This document shows, in pieces, positions 20,404 through 34,100 of a stretch of DNA of 64,000 nucleotides (its first letter is position 1; every line of letters begins with the position of its first letter). Source of the stretch: Colletes latitarsis (Eukaryota; Arthropoda; Insecta; Hymenoptera; Colletidae); contig NW_027488368.1 of assembly GCF_051014445.1 (NCBI RefSeq), forward strand, positions 8,122,001 to 8,186,000, given 5' to 3'. The notes below the pieces were generated by a model that had not been told where the DNA came from, made no database searches, and saw nothing but the letters and a program-made list of their open reading frames with translations. The translations under genes were made by a program, and so were the position numbers.

Positions 20404-23400
20404 TCAGTATCTGGCTAAGAAGTATGCGAAGAATGCGAAAGTACGAGCCAGATGAGGGCAAATACCAGACCTAACCCAGACATAACCGGCGTTATCCTCG
20501 AAAATATTATCCGCAACCAGGTTTAATTGACTGCTTCGGTGTGGTAACGCATTACTACGTGATCCAAACCAGAAAAAGCCCAGGATATTGCCAACAAGTA
20601 TGCGAAAAATGCGAAAGTTCGAGCCAGATGAGGGCAAATCCCAGACCTAACCGAGACATAACCGGCGTTATCCTCTAAAATAATAATCGCAACCAGGTTT
20701 AATTGTCTGTTTCGGTGTGGTACCGCATTACTACGTGATGCACGACAGAAAAAGCCCAGGATCTGGCCAACAATTATGCGAAAAATGCGAAAGTACGAGC
20801 CCGATGGGGGCAAATCCCAGACCTAACCGAGACATAACAGGCGTTATCCTCTTAAATATTAATCGGCAACCAGGTTTAATTGACTGTTTCAGTGTGGTAC
20901 CGCATTACTACGTGTTCCAAACCAGAAAAAGGCCAGGATCTGGCCAACAAGTATGCGAAAAACGCGAAAGTATGAACCAGATGATTGCAAATACCATAAC
21001 TAACCCAGAAATAACCAGCGTTATCCTTTAAAATACTAATCGGAACAAGCTTTTATTGACTGTTTCAGAGTGGTACCATATTACTACGTGGTCCAAGCCA
21101 GAAGAAGCCCAGGATCTGGCCAACAAGTATGCGAAAAATGAGAAAGTACGAGCCAGTTGAGGGCAATTCCCAGACCTGACAGAGACATAACCGGCGTTAT
21201 CCTCTAAAATATTAGTCGCAACCAGGTTCAATTGACTGTTTCGTTGTGGTACCGCATTACTACGTGATCCAAACCAGAAAAAGGCCAGGAACTGGCCAAC
21301 AAGTATGAGAAAAATGCGAAAGTATGAGCCAGATGATTGCAAATACCAGAACTAACCCAGACATAACCAGCGTTATCCTCTAAAACACTAATCGGAACCA
21401 GCTTTTATTGACTGTTTCAGTGTGGTACCACATTACTACGTGATCCAAACCAGAAAAAGCCCAGGATCTGGCCAACATGTATGCGAAAAATGCGAAAGTA
21501 CGAGCCACATGAGGGCAAATACCAGACCTAACACAGAGATAACCGGCGCTATCCTCTAAGATATTAATCGGAACCAGGTTTAATAGACTGCTTCGTTGAG
21601 GACCCACATTACTACGGGATCCAAACAAGAAAAAACGCAGGTTCAGGCCAACAAGTATGCGAAAAAAGCGAAAGAATGAGCCAGATGATTGCAAATACCA
21701 TGACTAACCCAGTCATAACCAGCGTTATCCTCTAAAATACTAACCGGAACAAGCTTTTATTGTCTGTTTCACTGTGGTACCACATTACTACGTGATCCAA
21801 ACCAGAAAAAGCCCAGGATCTGGCCAACAAGTATGCGAAAAATGCGAAAGTACGAGCCAGATGAAGGCAATTCCCAGACCTAACCGAGACATAACCGGCG
21901 TTATCCTCTGAAATATTATTCGCAACCAGGCTTAATTGTCTGTTTCGGTGTGGTACCGCATTACTACGTGATCCATACCAGAAAAAGGTCAGGAGCTGGC
22001 CAACAAGTATGCGAAAAATGCGAAGGTACGAGACAGATGAGGGCAAACCCCAGACCTAACCCAGACATAACCGGCGTTATCCTCGTAAATATTACTCGCA
22101 ACCAGGTTTAATTTACTATTTCGGTGTGGTATCGCACTACTGCGTGATCCAAACCAGAAAAAGGTCAGGAGCTGGCCAACAAGTATGCGAAAAATTCGAA
22201 GGTACGAGACAGATGAGGGCAAACCCCAGACCTAACCCAGACATAACCGGCGTTATCCTCTAAAATATTAATCCCAACCAGGTTTATTGACTGTTTCGGT
22301 GTGGTACCGCATTACTACGTGTTCCAAACCAGAAAAAGGCCAGTATCTGGCCAACAAGTATGCGAAAAATGCGAAGGTACGAGACATATGAGGGCAAACC
22401 CCAGACCTGACCGAGACATAACCGGCGTTATCCTCTAAAATATTAATCGCATCCAGGTTTAATTGACTGTTTCGGTGTGGTACCGCATTACTACGTGATC
22501 CAAACCAGAAAAACGCCAGGAACTGGCCAACAAGTATGCGAAAATCGCGAAAGTATGAGCCAGATGATTGCAAATACCAGAACTAACTCAGACATAACCA
22601 GAGTTTTCCTCTAAAATACTAATCGGAACAAGCTTTAATTGACTGTCTCAGTGTGGTACCACATTACTACGTGATCCAAACCAGAAAAAGCCCAGGATCT
22701 GGCCAACAAGTATAAGAAAAATGCGAAAGTACGAGCCTGATGAGGGCAAATCCCAGACCTAACCGAGACATAACCCGCGTTATCGTCTAAAATATTAATC
22801 GCTACCAGGTTGAATTGACAGTTTCGGTGTGGTACCGCATTACTACGAGATGCTAGCCAGAAGAAGCCCTGGCTCTGGTCAACAAGTATGCGAAAAATGC
22901 GAAAGTACGAGCCAGATGAGGGCAAATCTCAGACCTAACCGGGACATAACCAGCGTTATCCTCTATAATATTAATCGCAACCAGGTTGAATTGACTGTAT
23001 CGGTGTGGTACCGCATTACTACGTGGTCAAAACCAGAAAAACCCCAGCATCTGCCCAACAAGTATGCGAAAAATGCGAAAGTACGAGCCTGATGAGGGCA
23101 AATCCCAGACCTTACCGAGACATAACCGGCGTTATCCACTAAAATACTAATCGGAACCAGCTTCTATTGACTGTTTCATTGTGGTACTACATTACTGCGT
23201 GATCCAAACCATGAAAAGGCCATGATCTGACCAACAAGTTGGCGAAAAATGCGAAAGTACGAGCCAGATGAGGGCAAATCCCAGTGCTAACCGAGACATA
23301 ACCCGCGTTATCCTCCAAAATATTAATCGCAACCAGGTTTAATTGACTGCTTCGGTGTGGTACCGTCTTACTACGTGATCCAAACCAGAAAAAGGCCAGG

Positions 23401-26034
23401 ATCTGACCAACAAGTATGCGAGAAATGCGAAAGTACGAGCCAGATGAGGGCAAATACCATACCTAACCCAGACATAACCGGCGTTATCGTCTACAATATT
23501 AATCGCTACCAGGTTGAATTGACAGTTTCGGTGTGGTACCGCATTACTACGAGATGCTAGCCAGAAAAAGCCCTGGATCTGGTCAACAAGTATGCGAAAA
23601 ATGCGAAAGTACGAGCCAGATGAGGGCAAATCTCAGACCTAACCGGGACATAACCAGCGATATCCTCTATAATATTAATCGCAACCAGGTTGAATTGACT
23701 GTATCGGTGTGGTACCGCATTACTACGTGATACAAACCAGAAAAAGGCCAGGATCTGGCCAACAAGTATGCGAGAAATGCGAAAGTGCGAGCCAGATGTG
23801 GGCAAATACCAGAACTAGCTCAGACATAACCAGCGTTATCCTCTAATATAGTAATCGCAACCAGGTTTAATTGACTGTTTCGGTATGGTACCGCATTACT
23901 ACGTGATCCAAACCAGAAAAAGCCCAGGATCTGGCCAACAAGTATAAGAAAAATGCAAAAGTACGAGCCAGATGAGGGCAAATACCAGACCTAACCGAGA
24001 CATAACCGGCGTTATCCTCGAAAATATTAATCGCATCCAGGTTTAATTGACTGTTTCGGTGTGGCACCGCATTACTACGTGATCCAAACCAGAAAAAGGC
24101 CAGTATCTGGCCAACAAGTATGCGAAAAATGCGAAGGTACGAGACATATGAGGGCAAACCCCAGACCTGACCGAGACATAACCGGCGTTATCCTCTAAAA
24201 TATTAATCGCATCCAGGTTTAATTGACTGTTTCGGTGTGGTACCGCATTACTACGTGATCCAAACCAGAAAAACGCCAGGACCTGGCCAACAAGTATGCG
24301 AAAATCGCGAAAGTATGAGCCAGATGATTGCAAATACCAGAACTAACCCAGAAATAACCCGCGTTATCCTTTAAAATACTAATCGGAACAAGCTTTTATT
24401 GACTGTTTCAGAGTGGTACCATATTACTACGTGGTCCAAGCCAGAAAAAGCCCAGGATCTGGCCAACAAGTATGCGAAAAATGAGAAAGTACGAGCCAGA
24501 TGAGGGCAATTCCCAGACCTGACAGAGACATATCCGGCGTTATCCTCTGAAATATTATTCGCAACCAGGCTTAATTGTCTGTTTCGGTGTGGTACCGCAT
24601 TACTACGTGATCCATACCAGAAAAAGGTCAGGAGCTGGCCAACAAGTATGCGAAAAATGCGAAGGTACGAGACAGATGAGGGCAAACCCCAGACCTAACC
24701 CAGACATAACCGGCGTTATCCTCGTAAATATTACTCGCAACCAGGTTTAATTGACTATTTCGGTGTGGTATCGCACTGCTGCGTGATCCAAACCAGAAAA
24801 AGGTCAGGAGCTGGCCAACAAGTATGCGAAAAATGCGAAGGTACGAGACAGATGAGGGCAAACCCCAGACCTAAACCAGACATAACCGGCGTTATTCTCT
24901 AAAATATTAATCCCAACCAGGTTTATTGACTGTTTCGGTGTGGTACCGCATTACTACGTGTTCCAAACCAGAAAAAGGCCAGTATCTGGCCAACAAGTAT
25001 GCGAAAAATGCGAAGGTACGAGACATATGAGGGCAAACCCCAGACCTGACCGAGACATAACCGGCGTTATCCTCTAAAATATTAATCGCATCCAGGTTTA
25101 ATTGACTGTTTCGGTGTGGTACCGCATTACTACGTGATCCAAACCAGAAAAACGCCAGGACCTGGCCAACAAGTATGCGAAAATCGCGAAAGTATGAGCC
25201 AGATGATTGCAAATACCAGAACTAACTCAGACATAACCAGTGTTATCCTCTAATATAGTAATCGCAACCAGGTTTAATTGACTGTTTCGGTATGGTACCG
25301 CATTACTACGTGATCCAAACCAGAAAAAGCCCAGGATCTGGCCAACAAGTATAAGAAAAATGCAAAAGTACGAGCCAGATGAGGGCAAATACCAGACCTA
25401 ACCGAGACATAACCGGCGTTATCCTCGAAAATATTAATCGCAACCAGGTTTAATTGACTGTTTCGGTGTGGTACCGCATTACTACGTGATGCACGATAGA
25501 AAAAGCCCAGGATCTGGCCAACAATTATGCGAAAAATGCGAAAGTACGAGCCCGATGGGGGCAAATCCCAGACCTAACCGAGACATAACCGGCGTTATCC
25601 ACTTAAATATTAATCGCAACCAGGTTTAATTAACTGTTTCAGTGTGGTACCGCATTACTACGTGTTCCAAACCAGAAAATGGCCAGGATCTGGCCAACAA
25701 GTATGCGAAAAATGAGAAAGTACGAGCCAGATGATGGCAAGTACCAGACCTAACCCAGTCATAACCAGCGTTATCCTCGAAAATATTAATCGCAACCAGC
25801 TTTAACTGACTGCTTCGGTGTGGTACCGGATTACTACGTGATCCAAACCACAAAAAGCCGAGGATCTTGCCAACAATTATACGCAAAATGCGAAAGTACG
25901 AGCCAGATGAGGGCCAATCCCAGACCTAACCGAGACATAACCGGCGTTATCCTCTTAAATATTAATCGCAACCAGGTTTAATTGACTGTTTCGGTGTGGT
26001 ACTGGATTACTACGTGTTCAAAACCACAAAAAGG
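20404..26034 (+). repeat. Higher-order repeat HOR-1, copy 1 (5631 bp, about 32 monomers)
   Basis: Delimited by a distinctive monomer with TGGCTAAGAAGTATGCGAAG, which recurs at the same phase at 26035, 31139 and 36947. Internal markers shared by all copies include a one-base insertion (ATCGGCAACC) at about 20865 and a segment at 20717-21031. That segment's conceptual translation is identical over 104 codons to those at 26348, 31452 and 37260. A one-base deletion (AGGTTTATTGACTG) at about 22278, repeated within this copy at about 24916, is shared with some later copies. Confidence 0.9.
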
Positions 26035-29000
26035 TCAGTATCTGGCTAAGAAGTATGCGAAGAATGCGAAAGTACGAGCCAGATGAGGGCAAATACCAGA
26101 CCTAACCCAGACATAACCGGCGTTATCGTCGAAAATATTATCCGCAACCAGGTTTAATTGACTGCTTCGGTGTGGTAACGCATTACTACGTGATCCAAAC
26201 CAGAAAAAGCCCAGGATATTGCCAACAAGTATGCGTAAAATGCGAAAGTTCGAGCCAGATGAGGGCAAATCCCAGACCTAACCGAGACATAACCGGCGTT
26301 ATCCTCTAAAATAATAATCGCAACCAGGTTTAATTGTCTGTTTCGGGGTGGTACCGCATTACTACGTGATGCACGACAGAAAAAGCCCAGGATCTGGCCA
26401 ACAATTATGCGAAAAATGCGAAAGTACGAGCCCGATGGGGGCAAATCCCAGACCTAACCGAGACATAACCGGCGTTATCCTCTTAAATATTAATCGGCAA
26501 CCAGGTTTAATTGACTGTTTCAGTGTGGTACCGCATTACTACGTGTTCCAAACCAGAAAAAGGCCAGGATCTGGCCAACAAGTATGCGAAAAACGCGAAA
26601 GTATGAACCAGATGATTGCAAATACCATAACTAACCCAGAAATAACCAGCGTTATCCTTTAAAATACTAATCGGAACAAGCTTTTATTGACTGTTTCAGA
26701 GTGGTACCATATTACTACGTGGTCCAAGCCAGAAAAAGCCCAGGATCTGGCCAACAAGTATGCGAAAAATGAGAAAGTACGAGCCAGATGAGGGCAATTC
26801 CCAGACCTGACAGAGACATAACCGGCGTTATCCTCTGAAATATTAGTCGCAACCAGGTTCAATTGACTGTTTCGTTGTGGTACCGCATTACTACGTGATC
26901 CAAACCAGAAAAAGGCCAGGAACTGGCCAACAAGTATGAGAAAAATGCGAAAGTATGAGCCAGATGATTGCAAATACCAGAACTAACCCAGACATAACCA
27001 GCGTTATCCTCTAAAACACTAATCGGAACCAGCTTTTATTGACTGTTTCAGTGTGGTACCACATTACTACGTGATCCAAACCAGAAAAAGCCCAGGATCT
27101 GGCCAACATGTATGCGAAAAATGCGAAAGTACGAGCCACATGAGGGCAAATACCAGACCTAACACAGAGATAACCGGCGCTATCCTCTAAGATATTAATC
27201 GGAACCAGGTTTAATAGACTGCTTCGTTGAGGACCCACATTACTACGGGATCCAAACAAGAAAAAACGCAGGTTCAGGCCAACAAGTATGCGAAAAAAGC
27301 GAAAGAATGAGACAGATAATTGCAAATACCATGACTAACCCAGTCATAACCAGCGTTATCCTCTAAAATACTAACCGGAACAAGCTTTTATTGTCTGTTT
27401 CACTGTGGTACCACATTACTACGTGATCCAAACCAGAAAAAGCCCAGGATCTGGCCAACAAGTATGCGAAAAATGCGAAAGTACGAGCCAGATGAAGGCA
27501 ATTCCCAGACCTAACCGAGACATAACCGGCGTTATCCTCTGAAATATTATTCGCAACCAGGCTTAATTGTCTGTTTCGGTGTGGTACCGCATTACTACGT
27601 GATCCATACCAGAAAAAGGTCAGGAGCTGGCCAACAAGTATGCGAAAAATGCGAAGGTACGAGACAGATGAGGGCAAACCCCAGACCTAACCCAGACATA
27701 ACCGGCGTTATCCTCGTAAATATTACTCGCAACCAGGTTTAATTGACTATTTCGGTGTGGTACCGCATTACTACGTGTTCCAAACCAGAAAAAGGCCAGC
27801 ATCTGGCCAACAAGTATGCGAAAAATGCGAAGGTACGAGACATATGAGGGCAAACCCCAGACCTGACCGAGACATAACCGGCGTTATCCTCTAAAATATT
27901 AATCGCATCCAGGTTTAATTGACTGTTTCGGTGTGGTACCGCATTACTACGTGATCCAAACCAGAAAAACGCCAGGACCTGGCCAACAAGTATGCGAAAA
28001 TCGCGAAAGTATGAGCCAGATGATTGCAAATACCAGAACTAACTCAGACATAACCAGAGTTTTCCTCTAAAATACTAATCGGAACAAGCTTTAATTGACT
28101 GTCTCAGTGTGGTACCACATTACTACGTGATCCAAACCAGAAAAAGCCCAGGATCTGGCCAACAAGTATATGAAAAATGCGAAAGTACGAGCCTGATGAG
28201 GGCAAATCCCAGACCTAACCGAGACATAACCCGCGTTATCGTCTAAAATATTAATCGCTACCAGGTTGAATTGACAGTTTCGGTGTGGTACCGCATTACT
28301 ACGAGATGCTAGCCAGAAGAAGCCCTGGCTCTGGTCAACAAGTATGCGAAAAATGCGAAAGTACGAGCCAGATGAGGGCAAATCTCAGACCTAACCGGGA
28401 CATAACCAGCGTTATCCTCTATAATATTAATCGCAACCAGGTTGAATTGACTGTATCGGTGTGGTACCGCATTACTACGTGGTCAAAACCAGAAAAACCC
28501 CAGCATCTGCCCAACAAGTATGCGAAAAATGCGAAAGTACGAGCCTGATGAGGGCAAATCCCAGACCTTACCGAGACATAACCGGCGTTATCCACTAAAA
28601 TACTAATCGGAACCAGCTTCTATTGACTGTTTCATTGTGGTACTACATTACTGCGTGATCCAAACCATGAAAAGGCCATGATCTGACCAACAAGTTGGCG
28701 AAAAATGCGAAAGTACGAGCCAGATGAGGGCAAATCCCAGTGCTAACCGAGACATAACCCGCGTTATCCTCCAAAATATTAATCGCAACCAGGTTTAATT
28801 GACTGCTTCGGTGTGGTACCGTCTTACTACGTGATCCAAACCAGAAAAAGGCCAGGATCTGACCAACAAGTATGCGAGAAATGCGAAAGGACGAGCCAGA
28901 TGAGGGCAAATACCATACCTAACCCAGACATAACCGGCGTTATCGTCTACAATATTAATCGCTACCAGGTTGAATTGACAGTTTCGGTGTGGTACCGCAT

Positions 29001-31138
29001 TACTACGAGATGCTAGCCAGAAAAAGCCCTGGATCTGGTCAACAAGTATGCGAAAAATGCGAAAGTACGAGCCAGATGAGGGCAAATCTCAGACCTAACC
29101 GGGACATAACCAGCGATATCCTCTATAATATTAATCGCAACCAGGTTGAATTGACTGTATCGGTGTGGTACCGCATTACTACGTGATACAAACCAGAAAA
29201 AGGCCAGGATCTGGCCAACAAGTATGCGAGAAATGCGAAAGTGCGAGCCAGATGTGGGCAAATACCAGAACTAGCTCAGACATAACCAGCGTTATCCTCT
29301 AATATAGTAATCGCAACCAGGTTTAATTGACTGTTTCGGTATGGTACCGCATTACTACGTGATCCAAACCAGAAAAAGCCCAGGATCTGGCCAACAAGTA
29401 TAAGAAAAATGCAAAAGTACGAGCCAGATGAGGGCAAATACCAGACCTAACCGAGACATAACCGGCGTTATCCTCGAAAATATTAATCGCATCCAGGTTT
29501 AATTGACTGTTTCGGTGTGGCACCGCATTACTACGTGATCCAAACCAGAAAAAGGCCAGTATCTGGCCAACAAGTATGCGAAAAATGCGAAGGTACGAGA
29601 CATATGAGGGCAAACCCCAGACCTGACCGAGACATAACCGGCGTTATCCTCTAAAATATTAATCGCATCCAGGTTTAATTGACTGTTTCGGTGTGGTACC
29701 GCATTACTACGTGATCCAAACCAGAAAAACGCCAGGACCTGGCCAACAAGTATGCGAAAATCGCGAAAGTATGAGCCAGATGATTGCAAATACCAGAACT
29801 AACCCAGAAATAACCCGCGTTATCCTTTAAAATACTAATCGGAACAAGCTTTTATTGACTGTTTCAGAGTGGTACCATATTACTACGTGGTCCAAGCCAG
29901 AAAAAGCCCAGGATCTGGCCAACAAGTATGCGAAAAATGAGAAAGTACGAGCCAGATGAGGGCAATTCCCAGACCTGACAGAGACATATCCGGCGTTATC
30001 CTCTGAAATATTATTCGCAACCAGGCTTAATTGTCTGTTTCGGTGTGGTACCGCATTACTACGTGATCCATACCAGAAAAAGGTCAGGAGCTGGCCAACA
30101 AGTATGCGAAAAATGCGAAGGTACGAGACAGATGAGGGCAAACCCCAGACCTAACCCAGACATAACCGGCGTTATCCTCGTAAATATTACTCGCAACCAG
30201 GTTTAATTGACTATTTCGGTGTGGTATCGCACTGCTGCGTGATCCAAACCAGAAAAAGGTCAGGAGCTGGCCAACAAGTATGCGAAAAATGCGAAGGTAC
30301 GAGACAGATGAGGGCAAACCCCAGACCTAAACCAGACATAACCGGCGTTATTCTCTAAAATATTAATCCCAACCAGGTTTATTGACTGTTTCGGTGTGGT
30401 ACCGCATTACTACGTGTTCCAAACCAGAAAAAGGCCAGTATCTGGCCAACAAGTATGCGAAAAATGCGAAGGTACGAGACATATGAGGGCAAACCCCAGA
30501 CCTGACCGAGACATAACCGGCGTTATCCTCTAAAATATTAATCGCATCCAGGTTTAATTGACTGTTTCGGTGTGGTACCGCATTACTACGTGATCCAAAC
30601 CAGAAAAACGCCAGGACCTGGCCAACAAGTATGCGAAAATCGCGAAAGTATGAGCCAGATGATTGCAAATACCAGAACTAACTCAGACATAACCAGTGTT
30701 ATCCTCTAATATAGTAATCGCAACCAGGTTTAATTGACTGTTTCGGTATGGTACCGCATTACTACGTGATCCAAACCAGAAAAAGCCCAGGATCTGGCCA
30801 ACAAGTATAAGAAAAATGCAAAAGTACGAGCCAGATGAGGGCAAATACCAGACCTAACCGAGACATAACCGGCGTTATCCTCGAAAATATTAATCGCAAC
30901 CAGGTTTAATTGACTGTTTCGGTGTGGTACCGCATTACTACGTGATGCACGATAGAAAAAGCCCAGGATCTGGCCAACAATTATGCGAAAAATGCGAAAG
31001 TACGAGCCCGATGGGGGCAAATCCCAGACCTAACCGAGACATAACCGGCGTTATCCTCTTAAATATTAATCGCAACCAGGTTTAATTGACTGTTTCGGTG
31101 TGGTACTGGATTACTACGTGTTCAAAACCACAAAAAGG
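26035..31138 (+). repeat. HOR-1 copy 2 (5104 bp, about 29 monomers)
   Basis: Matches copy 1 in order up to about 27700, then lacks one monomer relative to it; the monomer at about 27740 is a hybrid of two that are separate in copy 1. It matches again to about 31030, where two further monomers present in copy 1 (about 25600-25950) are missing. The net shortfall is three monomers. Markers include the ATCGGCAACC insertion at about 26494 and identical conceptual translations at 23867-24157 and 29323-29613 (offset 5456 bp, 31 monomers). Confidence 0.9.
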
Positions 31139-34100
31139 TCAGTATCTGGCTAAGAAGTATGCGAAGAATGCGAAAGTACGAGCCAGATGAGGGCAAATAC
31201 CAGACCTAACCCAGACATAACCGGCGTTATCGTCGAAAATATTATCCGCAACCAGGTTTAATTGACTGCTTCGGTGTGGTAACGCATTACTACGTGATCC
31301 AAACCAGAAAAAGCCCAGGATATTGCCAACAAGTATGCGTAAAATGCGAAAGTTCGAGCCAGATGAGGGCAAATCCCAGACCTAACCGAGACATAACCGG
31401 CGTTATCCTCTAAAATAATAATCGCAACCAGGTTTAATTGTCTGTTTCGGGGTGGTACCGCATTACTACGTGATGCACGACAGAAAAAGCCCAGGATCTG
31501 GCCAACAATTATGCGAAAAATGCGAAAGTACGAGCCCGATGGGGGCAAATCCCAGACCTAACCGAGACATAACCGGCGTTATCCTCTTAAATATTAATCG
31601 GCAACCAGGTTTAATTGACTGTTTCAGTGTGGTACCGCATTACTACGTGTTCCAAACCAGAAAAAGGCCAGGATCTGGCCAACAAGTATGCGAAAAACGC
31701 GAAAGTATGAACCAGATGATTGCAAATACCATAACTAACCCAGAAATAACCAGCGTTATCCTTTAAAATACTAATCGGAACAAGCTTTTATTGACTGTTT
31801 CAGAGTGGTACCATATTACTACGTGGTCCAAGCCAGAAAAAGCCCAGGATCTGGCCAACAAGTATGCGAAAAATGAGAAAGTACGAGCCAGATGAGGGCA
31901 ATTCCCAGACCTGACAGAGACATAACCGGCGTTATCCTCTGAAATATTAGTCGCAACCAGGTTCAATTGACTGTTTCGTTGTGGTACCGCATTACTACGT
32001 GATCCAAACCAGAAAAAGGCCAGGAACTGGCCAACAAGTATGAGAAAAATGCGAAAGTATGAGCCAGATGATTGCAAATACCAGAACTAACCCAGACATA
32101 ACCAGCGTTATCCTCTAAAACACTAATCGGAACCAGCTTTTATTGACTGTTTCAGTGTGGTACCACATTACTACGTGATCCAAACCAGAAAAAGCCCAGG
32201 ATCTGGCCAACATGTATGCGAAAAATGCGAAAGTACGAGCCACATGAGGGCAAATACCAGACCTAACACAGAGATAACCGGCGCTATCCTCTAAGATATT
32301 AATCGGAACCAGGTTTAATAGACTGCTTCGTTGAGGACCCACATTACTACGGGATCCAAACAAGAAAAAACGCAGGTTCAGGCCAACAAGTATGCGAAAA
32401 AAGCGAAAGAATGAGCCAGATAATTGCAAATACCATGACTAACCCAGTCATAACCAGCGTTATCCTCTAAAATACTAACCGGAACAAGCTTTTATTGTCT
32501 GTTTCACTGTGGTACCACATTACTACGTGATCCAAACCAGAAAAAGCCCAGGATCTGGCCAACAAGTATGCGAAAAATGCGAAAGTACGAGCCAGATGAA
32601 GGCAATTCCCAGACCTAACCGAGACATAACCGGCGTTATCCTCTGAAATATTATTCGCAACCAGGCTTAATTGTCTGTTTCGGTGTGGTACCGCATTACT
32701 ACGTGTTCCAAACCAGAAAAAGGCCAGCATCTGGCCAACAAGTATGCGAAAAATGCGAAGGTACGAGACATATGAGGGCAAACCCCAGACCTGACCGAGA
32801 CATAACCGGCGTTATCCTCTAAAATATTAATCGCATCCAGGTTTAATTGACTGTTTCGGTGTGGTACCGCATTACTACGTGATCCAAACCAGAAAAACGC
32901 CAGGACCTGGCCAACAAGTATGCGAAAATCGCGAAAGTATGAGCCAGATGATTGCAAATACCAGAACTAACTCAGACATAACCAGAGTTTTCCTCTAAAA
33001 TACTAATCGGAACAAGCTTTAATTGACTGTCTCAGTGTGGTACCACATTACTACGTGATCCAAACCAGAAAAAGCCCAGGATCTGGCCAACAAGTATAAG
33101 AAAAATGCGAAAGTACGAGCCTGATGAGGGCAAATCCCAGACCTAACCGAGACATAACCCGCGTTATCGTCTAAAATATTAATCGCTACCAGGTTGAATT
33201 GACAGTTTCGGTGTGGTGCCGCATTACTACGAGATGCTAGCCAGAAGAAGCCCTGGCTCTGGTCAACAAGTATGCGAAAAATGCGAAAGTACGAGCCAGA
33301 TGAGGGCAAATCTCAGACCTAACCGGGACATAACCAGCGTTATCCTCTATAATATTAATCGCAACCAGGTTGAATTGACTGTATCGGTGTGGTACCGCAT
33401 TACTACGTGGTCAAAACCAGAAAAACCCCAGCATCTGCCCAACAAGTATGCGAAAAATGCGAAAGTACGAGCCTGATGAGGGCAAATCCCAGACCTTACC
33501 GAGACATAACCGGCGTTATCCACTAAAATACTAATCGGAACCAGCTTCTATTGACTGTTTCATTGTGGTACTACATTACTGCGTGATCCAAACCATGAAA
33601 AGGCCATAATCTGGCCAACAAGTTGGCGTAAAATGCGAAAGTACGAGCCAGATGAGGGCAAATCCCAGTGCTAACCGAGACATAACCCGCGTTATCCTCC
33701 AAAATATTAATCGCAACCAGGTTTAATTGACTGCTTCGGTGTGGTACCGTCTTACTACGTGATCCAAACCAGAAAAAGGCCAGGATCTGACCAACAAGTA
33801 TGCGAGAAATGCGAAAGTACGAGCCAGATGAGGGCAAATACCATACCTAACCCAGACATAACCGGCGTTATCGTCTACAATATTAATCGCTACCAGGTTG
33901 AATTGACAGTTTCGGTGTGGTACCGCATTACTACGAGATGCTAGCCAGAAAAAGCCCTGGATCTGGTCAACAAGTATGCGAAAAATGCGAAAGTACGAGC
34001 CAGATGAGGGCAAATCTCAGACCTAACCGGGACATAACCAGCGATATCCTCTATAATATTAATCGCAACCAGGTTGAATTGACTGTATCGGTGTGGTACC

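Noticed and set aside
20717..21031. Plus-strand 104-codon ORF with CEKC and identical copies at 26348, 31452 and 37260
   Set aside because: Identity of the copies reflects higher-order repeat homogenisation, not selection. The CX2C-like text comes from the common GTATGCGAAAAATGCGAAAG segment.
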